From an uncultured Acetatifactor sp. (GTDB taxonomy: Bacteria > Bacillota > Clostridia > Lachnospirales > Lachnospiraceae): DNA of 16,331 nt. The notes below the pieces were generated by a model, which worked only from the letters and a program-made list of their open reading frames with translations, was not told the origin of the DNA and made no database searches. Both the position numbers and the translations under genes were made by a program. This document shows, in pieces, positions 7,636-14,425 of the stretch. Positions within the stretch are counted from its first letter, which is position 1, and the number at the start of each line of letters is the position of its first letter. The DNA lies in contig CAJTKW010000053.1 in assembly GCA_910577035.1 (NCBI GenBank), forward strand, positions 11,801 through 28,131, read 5' to 3'.

Positions 7636-9087
7636 ATGAAGCAGGAAGAAAAGCAGTTACGGATTTACCCTGTCCCCAAAGGGGCAGTATTGCAGGAGGA
7701 TTACTGCCTGCGGGTCAGGAGCGTGGGCACGGAGGACTGGCAGGAGCTGAAGGCCTACCGGGTAAAGGTGGATATGCACGATGTGCGGCAGGCCTCCATG
7801 GCTTATTTTGACTTTAGCGGAAGGGTGGAGGTGGAGGTTACCTTTCCGAAATTCTATACCGTGTACCGGGTGGATATTCGTCCCCTTTCTCTGGGGATTC
7901 AGGCACAGGCGGAAAGTAAGCGGGTCCGGTTCGTGCTGGAGCGGCCGGTAAATCTGTCGGTGGAGATCAATAAGGACCGCTTTCATAATCTCCATCTCTT
8001 TGCCGGGGCATTGGAAGAGCTGCCGGATCAACAGGGGGAGAATGTGCTGGTGGTGTCCGGTTCCCTGGAAAAGCCGTGCTTTCTGGGGGACGATATAAAC
8101 CGGCAGCTGGAGCGGATGCCCGAGGGCCGGATGCTCTATGTGAAGCCCGGGCTTTACTATATCGGGGAATGTATCTGGCATCTGCCCTCCCATACTCATA
8201 TTTATCTGGAGGGCGGCGCAGTCCTGATCGGCGGTCTGGCCCTGGAACAGGGGGAAGGACTGAAAATCAGCGGCAGAGGGATCCTGTATCTGGCGGATTT
8301 TGCCCGTTTCAGCGCCATCAACGGCATACGCTTAAACCACTCCCGGAATATTACAATAGAGGGCCTGATCTTTATCAATCCGCCCCACTATACCGTTTCC
8401 CTGGGAGACTGTGAGGACGTTACCCTGCGCAATCTGAAATCCTTCAGCTGTGAGGGCTGGAGTGACGGCCTGGATATGATGAGCTGCAGGAGGGTGCTGG
8501 CGGAAGGGTGCTTCCTGCGCACCTCGGACGACTGCGTGGCGATCTACGGCAGCCGCTGGGACAATTACGGCGGCGCAAGGGACATCATTGTACGGAATAT
8601 GGTGCTCTGGGCCGATGTGGCCCATCCCATGATGATAGGCACCCACGGGGACTACAGGCATGAGGGAGATGTATTGGAAGAGATTCTCTTTGAGGACATT
8701 GACGTATTGGAGCATCATGAGTTCCAGGCAGGTTATCTGGGGGTGATGGCAATCAATCCCGGGGATAAAAATCTGGTGCGGAACGTGACCTACCGCAATA
8801 TCCGGATTGAGCCCTTTGAGCACGGAAAGGTTCTGGATTTCCAGGTCAAGTGGAATCCGGATTACAATCCGGCTCCCGGCAGGGGGATCCGGAAGATCCT
8901 GGTGGAAAATGTGCGGGTGCAGTCCGGAAGAGGGGAGGAGCCTTCGGTGATCGCCGGCTACAGCGAGGAATTTTCCGTGGAGGATATTGAGATCCGGGAC
9001 TTCTACCGGGACGGGAGAAAGGCGGAAAGCCTGGAGCAGGCCGGTATTACGATGGGGCAATATGCGGAGAATGTACGGATAGAGTGA
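7636..9087 (+). CDS. GH28-like (polygalacturonase family) glycoside hydrolase
   Basis: Intracellular glycosidase of 483 aa from the ATG at 7636, which has AAAGAGG seven bases upstream. A GTG at 7570 would add 22 residues but lies within a hairpin and lacks a well-spaced ribosome site. Residues about 1-115 form a beta-rich N-terminal domain. A right-handed parallel beta-helix follows, with repeats of the kind RNITIEGLIF and EDVTLRNLKSF. GH28 catalytic acids appear in SDGLD (276-280) and SDD (297-299), and GTHGD (335-339) is in the place of the family's conserved GHG segment. There is no signal peptide, so it should act on imported oligosaccharides. Pectin or rhamnogalacturonan fragments are the first guess from family and context; exact specificity is open. 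Confidence 0.88.
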   Translation: MKQEEKQLRIYPVPKGAVLQEDYCLRVRSVGTEDWQELKAYRVKVDMHDVRQASMAYFDFSGRVEVEVTFPKFYTVYRVDIRPLSLGIQAQAESKRVRFVLERPVNLSVEINKDRFHNLHLFAGALEELPDQQGENVLVVSGSLEKPCFLGDDINRQLERMPEGRMLYVKPGLYYIGECIWHLPSHTHIYLEGGAVLIGGLALEQGEGLKISGRGILYLADFARFSAINGIRLNHSRNITIEGLIFINPPHYTVSLGDCEDVTLRNLKSFSCEGWSDGLDMMSCRRVLAEGCFLRTSDDCVAIYGSRWDNYGGARDIIVRNMVLWADVAHPMMIGTHGDYRHEGDVLEEILFEDIDVLEHHEFQAGYLGVMAINPGDKNLVRNVTYRNIRIEPFEHGKVLDFQVKWNPDYNPAPGRGIRKILVENVRVQSGRGEEPSVIAGYSEEFSVEDIEIRDFYRDGRKAESLEQAGITMGQYAENVRIE

Positions 9088-9119
9088 CGGCGTTTCTGCG
9101 CCGGAGCCTGTTCGCCGCT

Positions 9120-9144
9120 GATTTCCCTATCCGGATTTCCCTAT
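9120..9144 (+). repeat. Short direct repeat, 11 bp, 14-bp period
   Basis: GATTTCCCTAT occurs at 9120-9130 and again at 9134-9144 just after the glycosidase gene. No function is apparent; it may be a slipped duplication. Confidence 0.6.
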
Positions 9145-9205
9145 TCATCCGCTAAATCCCGGATCAGCAGGGCGCAGGTATCGGTAAGCCGAGTATTTCG
9201 CAAAT

Positions 9206-9276
9206 GCCCCCTTGTCCGGCCTGTCTGTATTATACACAAAAGTAAGACAGACAGCCGCCGACAGGGGGGCTTTTTT
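9206..9276 (+). terminator. Long-stem terminator of the transport/glycosidase operon
   Basis: Arms GCCCCCTTGT/ACAGGGGGGC, then GGC/GCC-type pairs, then CTGTCTGT/ACAGACAG, give roughly 22 base pairs with two small bulges. The stem spans 9206-9270 around an 18-base loop and is followed directly by T6. It is a strong Rho-independent terminator on the + strand. Confidence 0.9.
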
Positions 9277-9287
9277 GCAGCCCGGGG

Positions 9288-9316
9288 TTGCTGATTTCAG
9301 GATATTTCGGTAAAAT
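9288..9316 (+). promoter_or_regulatory. Putative promoter of the acetyltransferase gene
   Basis: TTGCTG (9288-9293) and TAAAAT (9311-9316) are separated by 17 bases. They lie just after the operon terminator and about 54 bases before the start codon. The -10 matches 5 of 6; the -35 is weak. Confidence 0.5.
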
Positions 9317-9369
9317 AGGGATATAGACAATTACCTGGGTGCTGTCTGCGGGAAGGGAAGGTGTATTTT

Positions 9370-10458
9370 ATGATTTGTCTGGAAACGGAACGCCTTATTC
9401 TGAGGGATTACCGTGAAGATGATTTTGAGGAGTATTATCGGTTAAAGTCGGATTCCGGAACCATGTATTATCTGCAGGATATACAATTACATACCAGAGA
9501 AGAAGCCTGTGAGGATTTTCAAAAGGTTCTGGAAGACAGGAAAAGACCGGACAGGAAATTTTATTTCCTGCATGTGGAATTAAAGGATTCCCATAAGCAG
9601 GTGGGTAGTGTGGGGTATACGGTAACCGGCGATACGCCTGTGGGGAAAATGGTGGGCGCAGGGTATTTCATATATCCAAAGTTCTGGGGGAAGGGATATA
9701 CAACGGAAGCGTTTGGCCGGGTTTTGGAGTATGCGTTTTCCGAGGGTAACGTGTACAAAGTGTCAACGGGGTGTCTTGCTGAGAATGCAGGTTCCGAAAG
9801 AGTCATGCAGAAATGCGGGATGATCCGGGAAGCAGAGCATATTGACTATGAATGGCATGACGGGAAAATGAAAACAAGACGGGAATATCGGCTGTTAAAA
9901 AGGGAGTGGAGCCGGATGAAGTCTGCTAAGGAGGAGGTTCGAGGAGAGATGGTCTGTAAAATCAGGAAATGGAAGATGGAAGATGCAGCAGATCTGGCGG
10001 CGGTTATTTCCAGTAAAAAGGTTCAGGATAACCTCAGGGATGGCTTGCCGTATCCCTATACGGAACAGGACGGCAGGGAGTATATTTCCGCGATGTTGTC
10101 TGCCGACGAAAACGAAACATTTGCCTTTGCCGTAACGGCAGATGGCCGGGTGGTTGGTAGTATCGGTGTTTTTCGGCAGGGGAATGTGCACAGGCGGACT
10201 GCCGAACTGGGATATTATATTGCCGAAAATTATTGGGGAAGGGGAATTATGACGGAAGCCGTGAAGCAGATCTGCAGATATGTATTTGAAAACAGTGATA
10301 TTATCCGCATTTATGCAGAACCGTTTGCGTATAATGAGGCATCCTGCCGTGTGCTTGAAAAGGCCGGATTTCAATATGAAGGTACCTTGAGAAGCAATGC
10401 CGTGAAAAACGGTAAGGTTATCGATATGAAAATGTATTCCTGTTTGAAAGAAATATAA
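9370..10458 (+). CDS. Tandem GNAT acetyltransferase, two RimJ/RimL-like domains
   Basis: 362 aa from ATG 9370, preceded by AAGGTG at good spacing; a GTG at 9361 is the alternative start. Domain 1 (about 1-180) opens LETERLILRDYREDD and has an acetyl-CoA loop at FWGKGYTTEA (105-114) and a typical ENAGSERVMQKCGM helix. Domain 2 (about 194-362) has NYWGRGIMTEA and YNEASCRVLEKAGF. GNAT enzymes move an acetyl group from acetyl-CoA to an amine; the acceptors here are unknown. Each domain is a complete single-gene-sized enzyme. Between them lie AAGGAGGAGG (9928-9937), GAGGAG and an in-frame ATG at 9949, which looks like the ribosome site and start of a once separate second gene. A fused product, an internal start, or both are possible. 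Confidence 0.85.
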   Translation: MICLETERLILRDYREDDFEEYYRLKSDSGTMYYLQDIQLHTREEACEDFQKVLEDRKRPDRKFYFLHVELKDSHKQVGSVGYTVTGDTPVGKMVGAGYFIYPKFWGKGYTTEAFGRVLEYAFSEGNVYKVSTGCLAENAGSERVMQKCGMIREAEHIDYEWHDGKMKTRREYRLLKREWSRMKSAKEEVRGEMVCKIRKWKMEDAADLAAVISSKKVQDNLRDGLPYPYTEQDGREYISAMLSADENETFAFAVTADGRVVGSIGVFRQGNVHRRTAELGYYIAENYWGRGIMTEAVKQICRYVFENSDIIRIYAEPFAYNEASCRVLEKAGFQYEGTLRSNAVKNGKVIDMKMYSCLKEI

Positions 10459-10503
10459 ATACCGGCAGCAGCGGCGATTAGGGAAATCCGCATACAAAAA
10501 GTG

Positions 10504-10532
10504 TTGACATAAATCGTACTATATAGTACTAT
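10504..10532 (+). promoter_or_regulatory. Strong promoter of the MarR operon
   Basis: Perfect -35 TTGACA (10504-10509), a 17-base spacer and -10 TACTAT (10527-10532). It lies 20 bases before the MarR start codon, so the leader is very short: the AGAGGAG ribosome site begins 6 bases after the -10. Confidence 0.85.
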
Positions 10533-10534
10533 TT
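10511..10534. promoter_or_regulatory. Palindromic operator, probably MarR autoregulatory site
   Basis: Perfect 14-bp palindrome GTACTATATAGTAC (10516-10529), extended by AAAT/ATTT flanks after one mismatch to 24 bp. It fills the spacer and overlaps the -10. MarR proteins bind such palindromes as dimers and block their own promoter. The link to the adjacent MarR gene is inferred from position. Confidence 0.75.
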
Positions 10535-10551
10535 GATAGAGGAGCAGGCGG

Positions 10552-10995
10552 ATGATTGAGACAAGAGGCGGATTTTTAATTTCGCAGATCAAGCAGATTC
10601 AGGGAAGGATCTTTGGCAGATTACTGACGGAAGCAGGTATTGATGAGTTTAACGGTGCCCAGGGGCATATCCTTTATGTCTTATGGCAGGAAGATAACCT
10701 TCCCATCGTGGAGCTTGCCAGAAGAACGGGGCTGGCAAAGACAACCTTAACCGGTATGCTTGACCGGATGGAAGGCCAGGGACATATTACAAGATGCTAT
10801 GACGCAAAAGACCGCCGGCAAATCCGCATCCGTCTAACGGACAGTGCCCGCAGTCTGGAAGACAAATATAATCAGGTTTCCGACGAAATGAGCCGTCTGT
10901 TTTATCAGGGCTTTACGGACGACGAGATTATGAAGCTGGATGCAGGACTGGAGAAAATCCTGAAAAATCTGGAAGAGGAGGAAAGAAAGACATGA
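10552..10995 (+). CDS. MarR family transcriptional regulator
   Basis: Dimeric winged-helix repressor, 147 aa, ATG start with AGAGGAG seven bases upstream. N- and C-terminal helices form the dimer interface. The winged helix-turn-helix spans about residues 50-105, with recognition helix region ARRTGLAKTTLTGMLDRME and wing motif DAKDRRQIRIRLT, the family signature D-x-R-R. It is the first gene of a three-gene operon, overlapping the next gene by 4 bases (ATGA). Control of its own promoter through the palindrome at 10511-10534 is likely. Effectors of MarR proteins are typically small phenolics, drugs or oxidants; none can be named here. Confidence 0.93.
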   Translation: MIETRGGFLISQIKQIQGRIFGRLLTEAGIDEFNGAQGHILYVLWQEDNLPIVELARRTGLAKTTLTGMLDRMEGQGHITRCYDAKDRRQIRIRLTDSARSLEDKYNQVSDEMSRLFYQGFTDDEIMKLDAGLEKILKNLEEEERKT

Positions 10996-11453
10996 CACTG
11001 AAGGAAATTGACAGGTTGGTAAAGGAATCGGGGTTTGCCAGCATCGGCTTTTTGGACGGGGATGGGAATCCGGGCATCAGAAGGGTGTTCAGCACCTGGC
11101 ACAAGGGACTGGGGGGACACTTGATTTCAACAAATACTTCATCCCTGCATACCCAGGCAATGTTACGAAATCATAAGGCTTGTCTTTATTTCGACAATTG
11201 TCAGACTTTTGAGGGGGTGTGCTTTACCGGAACGGTGACCGTACACTTTGATCACCAATATAAAGCCATGCTATGGAACGAGGGCGATGAGAAGTACTAT
11301 CCCAAGGGAGTGGATGACGAAGATTACTGTGTGATTGAGTTTCAGGCAGATCACGGGCGCTATTACAGGTATGACGGAATTGGTGATATTTCTGCCAGAG
11401 AGCTGGCGGAATATGATGCGGGAGCTGAGTATATAAATTATGCCCGGAAATAA
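10992..11453 (+). CDS. Pyridoxamine 5'-phosphate oxidase-like flavin split-barrel protein
   Basis: 153 aa, start overlapping the MarR stop (ATGA), so probably translationally coupled. The pattern FASIGFLDGDGNPGIRRVFSTW, then HLISTNTSSLHTQAM and KACLYFDN, matches the split-barrel FMN/F420-binding fold of the PNPOx/general stress 26 group. These small proteins bind flavin or related cofactors and often act in redox or stress roles; few have a known substrate. The long C-terminal part (DEDYCVIEFQADHGRYYRYDG in segments) is also usual for the group. It is not a true PdxH, which is longer. Co-regulation with a MarR repressor suggests a response to a small toxic molecule. Confidence 0.82.
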   Translation: MTLKEIDRLVKESGFASIGFLDGDGNPGIRRVFSTWHKGLGGHLISTNTSSLHTQAMLRNHKACLYFDNCQTFEGVCFTGTVTVHFDHQYKAMLWNEGDEKYYPKGVDDEDYCVIEFQADHGRYYRYDGIGDISARELAEYDAGAEYINYARK

Positions 11454-11474
11454 AGGCAGTCTGGAGGAGCGCCA

Positions 11475-11837
11475 ATGCTGAGCAGCAGTTACAGTTATAT
11501 ACCTGTCGCGGATCTGGAAGAAGCAGCCGCCTGGTATGAGAAAAATTTTGGTTTTCATGTGAAACACAGGGATTCCCTGTATTTTGACATCAGAACGGAC
11601 AACGGCATTAAAATCATGCTGATTCCAGGCGAAGAGAATTTGAATTCCCAAATGCAGTATGCAGCAGGGCCGCAGCCTGCATATGGATTCTGCACGGATC
11701 ATTTTGATGCCCTCAGAGAAAAGCTGGAGAGGAATGGTGTAAAAACGGGAGAAGTATTTGATTATTTTGGCCGTTCCCTTTCTTTTTTCGATCCCGACGG
11801 AAATAAAATAGAAATCTGGGAGGACTATGAGTATTAG
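11475..11837 (+). CDS. VOC family (glyoxalase/bleomycin-resistance fold) protein
   Basis: 120 aa, ATG start behind CTGGAGGAG, 21 bases after the preceding gene, so third in the MarR operon. One vicinal-oxygen-chelate module: opening YSYIPVADLEEAAAWYEKNFGF, mid YFDIRTDNGIKIMLIP, and closing SLSFFDPDGNKIEIWE. The closing segment carries a metal-ligand-type Glu. Members include glyoxalases, dioxygenases and drug-binding resistance proteins, active as dimers of paired modules. The substrate is unknown. With a MarR repressor and a flavin-fold protein it may form a detoxification cassette. It converges on the regulator gene downstream, with 23 bases between the stops. Confidence 0.88.
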   Translation: MLSSSYSYIPVADLEEAAAWYEKNFGFHVKHRDSLYFDIRTDNGIKIMLIPGEENLNSQMQYAAGPQPAYGFCTDHFDALREKLERNGVKTGEVFDYFGRSLSFFDPDGNKIEIWEDYEY

Positions 11838-11860
11838 CGTGAGGAAGGGCGGCTGAGCAT

Positions 11861-12529
11861 TTACTGTTTTCCGCCTGCTATTTTACTGAGAACGGTTAAG
11901 TCTTGAATATAATAGCCCTGCTCGGTTTTCTTTAAATAGCCCTGTTTTACAAAATCGGCAAGAACATAGAGCAGGTGTCGATATGTCACACCCAGAAATT
12001 CCGCAGCTTCTGTATGCTTTTCACGATACATTTGATTACAGGAAGTAAGCAGAATAAAATTTGCCAGGCGTACCTCTAAGGGGTAAGCCTGGTTTTTGGT
12101 ATAATTCAAGGTGTTGCCGATGGCCTTTTGGCTCAGGAACAGACAGAGATAACGCAAAAATCCGGTATCATTCAGTATTTGATCCCTGCACTTGCTGATG
12201 TGGATCTGATAGCATGTACAGGGAGTAACGGCGGTTACTCCGTTGGCTGTTTCCTGGGCACCGAGTAATTCCATCTCCCCGATAAAGCAGGGAGCGTCCA
12301 GGAAGTTTATGAGAGAGATACGTCCGTTTTCATGAGAGAGAAATAATTTTGCCCGCCCTTCTGACAAATAATAGAGAGAGTCCGGTTTTTCACCCTCACT
12401 CAGAATGTTTTCCCTGCTTTCAAATTTCACAATTGATGTATAGGGGGATAGATCGAAACCGAAATAGTCCGACAGCGGAAAACGCTTATAATATTTATCC
12501 AGGTGTTCTTTGTTGTTAATCACAATCAT
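11861..12529 (-). CDS. yeiL: YeiL-type Crp/Fnr family transcriptional regulator
   Basis: 222 aa regulator. Residues about 35-120 form a cyclic-nucleotide-binding-like beta-roll (ILSEGEKPDSLYYLSEGRAKLF, then NGRISLINFLDAPCFIGEMELL). A dimerisation helix follows, then a winged helix-turn-helix at about 170-205 (HTEAAEFLGVTYRHLLYVLADF). The segments NGR-SLI-F--APCFIGE-EL and EFLGVTYRHLLYVL closely recall Escherichia coli YeiL, a stationary-phase regulator whose targets are poorly defined. The recognition helix lacks the Arg-Glu-x-x-x-Arg set of CRP, so a different DNA site is expected. Its ribosome site is weak, and a perfect 11-bp inverted repeat lies in its leader. It is divergent from the truncated methyltransferase gene, a usual place for a target. 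Confidence 0.88.
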   Translation of the reverse strand: MIVINNKEHLDKYYKRFPLSDYFGFDLSPYTSIVKFESRENILSEGEKPDSLYYLSEGRAKLFLSHENGRISLINFLDAPCFIGEMELLGAQETANGVTAVTPCTCYQIHISKCRDQILNDTGFLRYLCLFLSQKAIGNTLNYTKNQAYPLEVRLANFILLTSCNQMYREKHTEAAEFLGVTYRHLLYVLADFVKQGYLKKTEQGYYIQDLTVLSKIAGGKQ

Positions 12530-12542
12530 AGTTGTATTCCCG

Positions 12543-12572
12543 TACCGGTTCAGTGACCTGTCTGAACCGGTA
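12543..12572. repeat. Inverted repeat, 11-bp arms, upstream of the yeiL-like gene
   Basis: TACCGGTTCAG and CTGAACCGGTA are perfect arms around an 8-base spacer, 14 bases upstream of the regulator start. It could be an operator for the regulator itself or a hairpin in its 5' leader controlling translation. Confidence 0.7.
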
Positions 12573-12590
12573 TCAATTCCCTTCCGTCAG

Positions 12591-12606
12591 TGTGAGATTT
12601 CTCATA
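12591..12606. promoter_or_regulatory. Candidate Crp/Fnr-type binding site
   Basis: TGTGA-N6-TCATA matches the symmetric layout of Crp-type sites and contains the palindrome TGAGA-TT-TCTCA. It lies in the divergent region between the Crp/Fnr-type regulator and the methyltransferase gene. Binding is inferred; the local regulator does not have the CRP recognition residues. Confidence 0.35.
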
Positions 12607-12657
12607 ACAGATTACCACGGATTATGTTATCATGCAAGAAAAGGAGGGCAAGTGAAA

Positions 12658-13119
12658 ATGGAACAAAAAGAATACTGGGACAGTGTATCGGGGAAAAAGG
12701 AATTTACCACACCGTTTCAAGCCGGGGAATTTTCAAAATATGTAAACAGGGATGCCGTAATTCTTTTTGCTGTTTTAACCTGCATACGGACAAATGAAGA
12801 GCAAAAGGAGCTGTTGGCGGAAATAAAACGGATATTGAAACCACAGGGCATTTTGTATGTAAATGATTTCCTGCTGAATACGGATGAGCGCAACCTTTTG
12901 AGGTATGAAAAATATAAAGAGGCCTATGGCGTATATGGTGTGTTTGAATTGCCGGATGGCGCAGTATGCCGACACCATGAGGAAGCATGGATCAAACAGC
13001 TTTTGGAGGATTTTTTAGAGCTGGAATTCAGCCGTATGACATTTACGACCATGAACGGGAATCAATCAAAGGGCTTCTATTTTATCGGGCGGTTAAATCA
13101 TCCCCAGAGAGGCAGATAA
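12658..13119 (+). CDS. Internally deleted class I SAM methyltransferase, probably inactive
   Basis: 153 aa from ATG 12658, behind AAGGAGG (12641-12647); a GTG at 12652 is an alternative start. The N-terminus (EQKEYWDSVSGKKEFTTPF) and C-terminal half (LFAVLTCIRTNEEQKELLAEI, then RILKPQGILYVNDFLLNT) are those of a roughly 200-residue class I SAM-dependent methyltransferase. The Rossmann SAM-binding part, the glycine-rich VGCGxGR motif and the following two strands, is absent. The protein runs from VNRDAVIL straight into FAVLTC. The likely cause is an in-frame deletion between two similar DAVIL-coding stretches. The frame is intact, so a protein may be made, but cofactor binding should be lost. 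It could be called a pseudogene. The neighbour is the divergent regulator. Confidence 0.75.
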   Translation: MEQKEYWDSVSGKKEFTTPFQAGEFSKYVNRDAVILFAVLTCIRTNEEQKELLAEIKRILKPQGILYVNDFLLNTDERNLLRYEKYKEAYGVYGVFELPDGAVCRHHEEAWIKQLLEDFLELEFSRMTFTTMNGNQSKGFYFIGRLNHPQRGR

Positions 13120-13121
13120 GG

Positions 13122-13152
13122 AAAGCAAAACGGATGGACTAAGGTTTGCTTT
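13122..13152 (+). terminator. Weak hairpin after the methyltransferase gene
   Basis: AAAGCAAAAC (13122-13131) pairs with GTTTGCTTT (13144-13152) with one bulged A. It begins two bases after the stop codon. No extended T-run follows beyond TTT, so termination is uncertain. Confidence 0.35.
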
Positions 13153-13308
13153 GTATGGAAGGGCAATCATTCCGGATCGGTAATGGCGGGATTCCTGGCC
13201 GGGAAAGAGGCTATAAAAGAAATACCGCAAAACCGGTAATGAATCAGGGTGCATGAAAAGAAGGAAGATGGGCAGACTGATTATAAAAAAGAAGGAATGC
13301 GGAACATT

Positions 13309-14298
13309 ATGAAGAGATATATCATCACAGGGGCAGGAGGCCATTTGGGGAACACTCTGCTTCGAATATTGAAAAACAAGGACGTGGAGGTCCGTGCATT
13401 GCTCCTTCCTCAGGAAAAGCCGGCAGTACAGGCGGATAACATACGGTATTTCCGTGGAGACGTGTGCAGCCCGGATACGTTGGAAGCTTTGTTTGCCGGG
13501 AAGCCGGCGGAAGAGACCATAGTGATACACGGGGCCGGAATTATCAGTATTTCCAGGCATGTGACCGCCCCGGTGTATGAGGTCAATGTAAACGGTACCA
13601 AAAATATGATTGACATCAGTCTGCGGCATCACGTTGACCGCTTTGTCTATGTGGGTTCGGTTCATGCAATTCCGGAATTGCCGGCCGGCAGGAAGATTGC
13701 GGAGGCAGAGGAATTTTCACCGGATCTGGTGGTGGGAGCCTACGCCAAAACGAAGGCGGAGGCTACCCAGGCGGTTTTAGATGCCGTAAAAGACGGACTG
13801 CACGCAGTGGTGGTCCAGCCCTCCGGCATAATAGGGCCCTATGATAAGGGGAACAATCATTTGGTGCAAATGGTCCGGGACTATATGAAGGGCAGGATTA
13901 CGGCCTGTGTGAAAGGCGGATATGACTTTGTGGATGTGCGGGATGTGGCCCGGGGCTGCCTGCTGGCGGCAGAGAAAGGCAGGGCAGGATGCTGCTATAT
14001 ACTCAGCGGCGAGTATTGTACGATACGTGATTTGCTGGGCAGGGTGGGAAAGCCTTATGGGAAAAAGCCCCTGCCGGTGATCCCGCTGTTTCTGGCCAGG
14101 CTGGCGGCTCCTGTCAATGAGCTGATTGCAAAATGGCAGGGAAAGCGTCCGCTTTACACGGCTTATTCTTTGTACACACTAACCAGCAACAGTAATTTTT
14201 CAAATAAAAGGGCGGCACATGAGCTGGGATACCGCACCAGGCCTCTGGAGAAAACAATCCGGGATACGGCGGGGTATTTGGCGCATGCTGTCGTTTGA
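13309..14298 (+). CDS. NAD(P)-dependent epimerase/dehydratase (extended SDR)
   Basis: 329 aa from ATG 13309, which directly starts the Rossmann fold; GAAGGA lies 12 bases upstream. Earlier in-frame ATGs (13249, 13297) would only add a polar tail. It has the dinucleotide motif TGAGGHLG (residues 7-14), the acidic GDV near residue 50, HGAGIISI, the catalytic Ser region YVGSVHAI (Ser117) and the YAKTK motif (Tyr145, Lys149). PSGIIGPYDKGN and a FVDVRDVARG segment follow. This is the layout of extended short-chain dehydrogenases such as dihydroflavonol-reductase-like and sugar epimerases. The substrate is unknown. It stands alone, with 189 bases of gap upstream and a terminator downstream. Confidence 0.9.
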   Translation: MKRYIITGAGGHLGNTLLRILKNKDVEVRALLLPQEKPAVQADNIRYFRGDVCSPDTLEALFAGKPAEETIVIHGAGIISISRHVTAPVYEVNVNGTKNMIDISLRHHVDRFVYVGSVHAIPELPAGRKIAEAEEFSPDLVVGAYAKTKAEATQAVLDAVKDGLHAVVVQPSGIIGPYDKGNNHLVQMVRDYMKGRITACVKGGYDFVDVRDVARGCLLAAEKGRAGCCYILSGEYCTIRDLLGRVGKPYGKKPLPVIPLFLARLAAPVNELIAKWQGKRPLYTAYSLYTLTSNSNFSNKRAAHELGYRTRPLEKTIRDTAGYLAHAVV

Positions 14299-14383
14299 CG
14301 CAGGGACTTTTTTCAGGCAGCGGAACGTTAAAGGGCAACCAAGCCCCTGTTTATGCTGGAGATTAAGAGCAGGGAATACTCCG

Positions 14384-14425
14384 AAAGGGATGCGTTCCAC
14401 TTAAGCGCGCATCCCTTTCTTTTTT
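14384..14425 (+). terminator. Terminator after the epimerase gene, shared convergent gap
   Basis: Perfect stem AAAGGGATGCG/CGCATCCCTTT (14384-14394 with 14408-14418), 13-base loop, then TTTCTTTTTT. It is strong on the + strand. It touches the stop codon of the convergent Rpn-type gene; in that direction only a short T-run is present. Confidence 0.85.

Noticed and set aside
9120..9144. The 11-bp direct repeat as an insertion-site duplication
   Set aside because: Only three bases separate the copies, so nothing is inserted; simple slippage is enough.
11848..11875. Possible terminator between the convergent VOC and regulator genes (GGCGG/CCGCC)
   Set aside because: Only five pairs with an 18-base loop and no proper T-run; too weak to call.
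13212..13217. TATAAA as the -10 of the epimerase promoter
   Set aside because: No acceptable -35 hexamer at 16-18 bases upstream; left uncalled.
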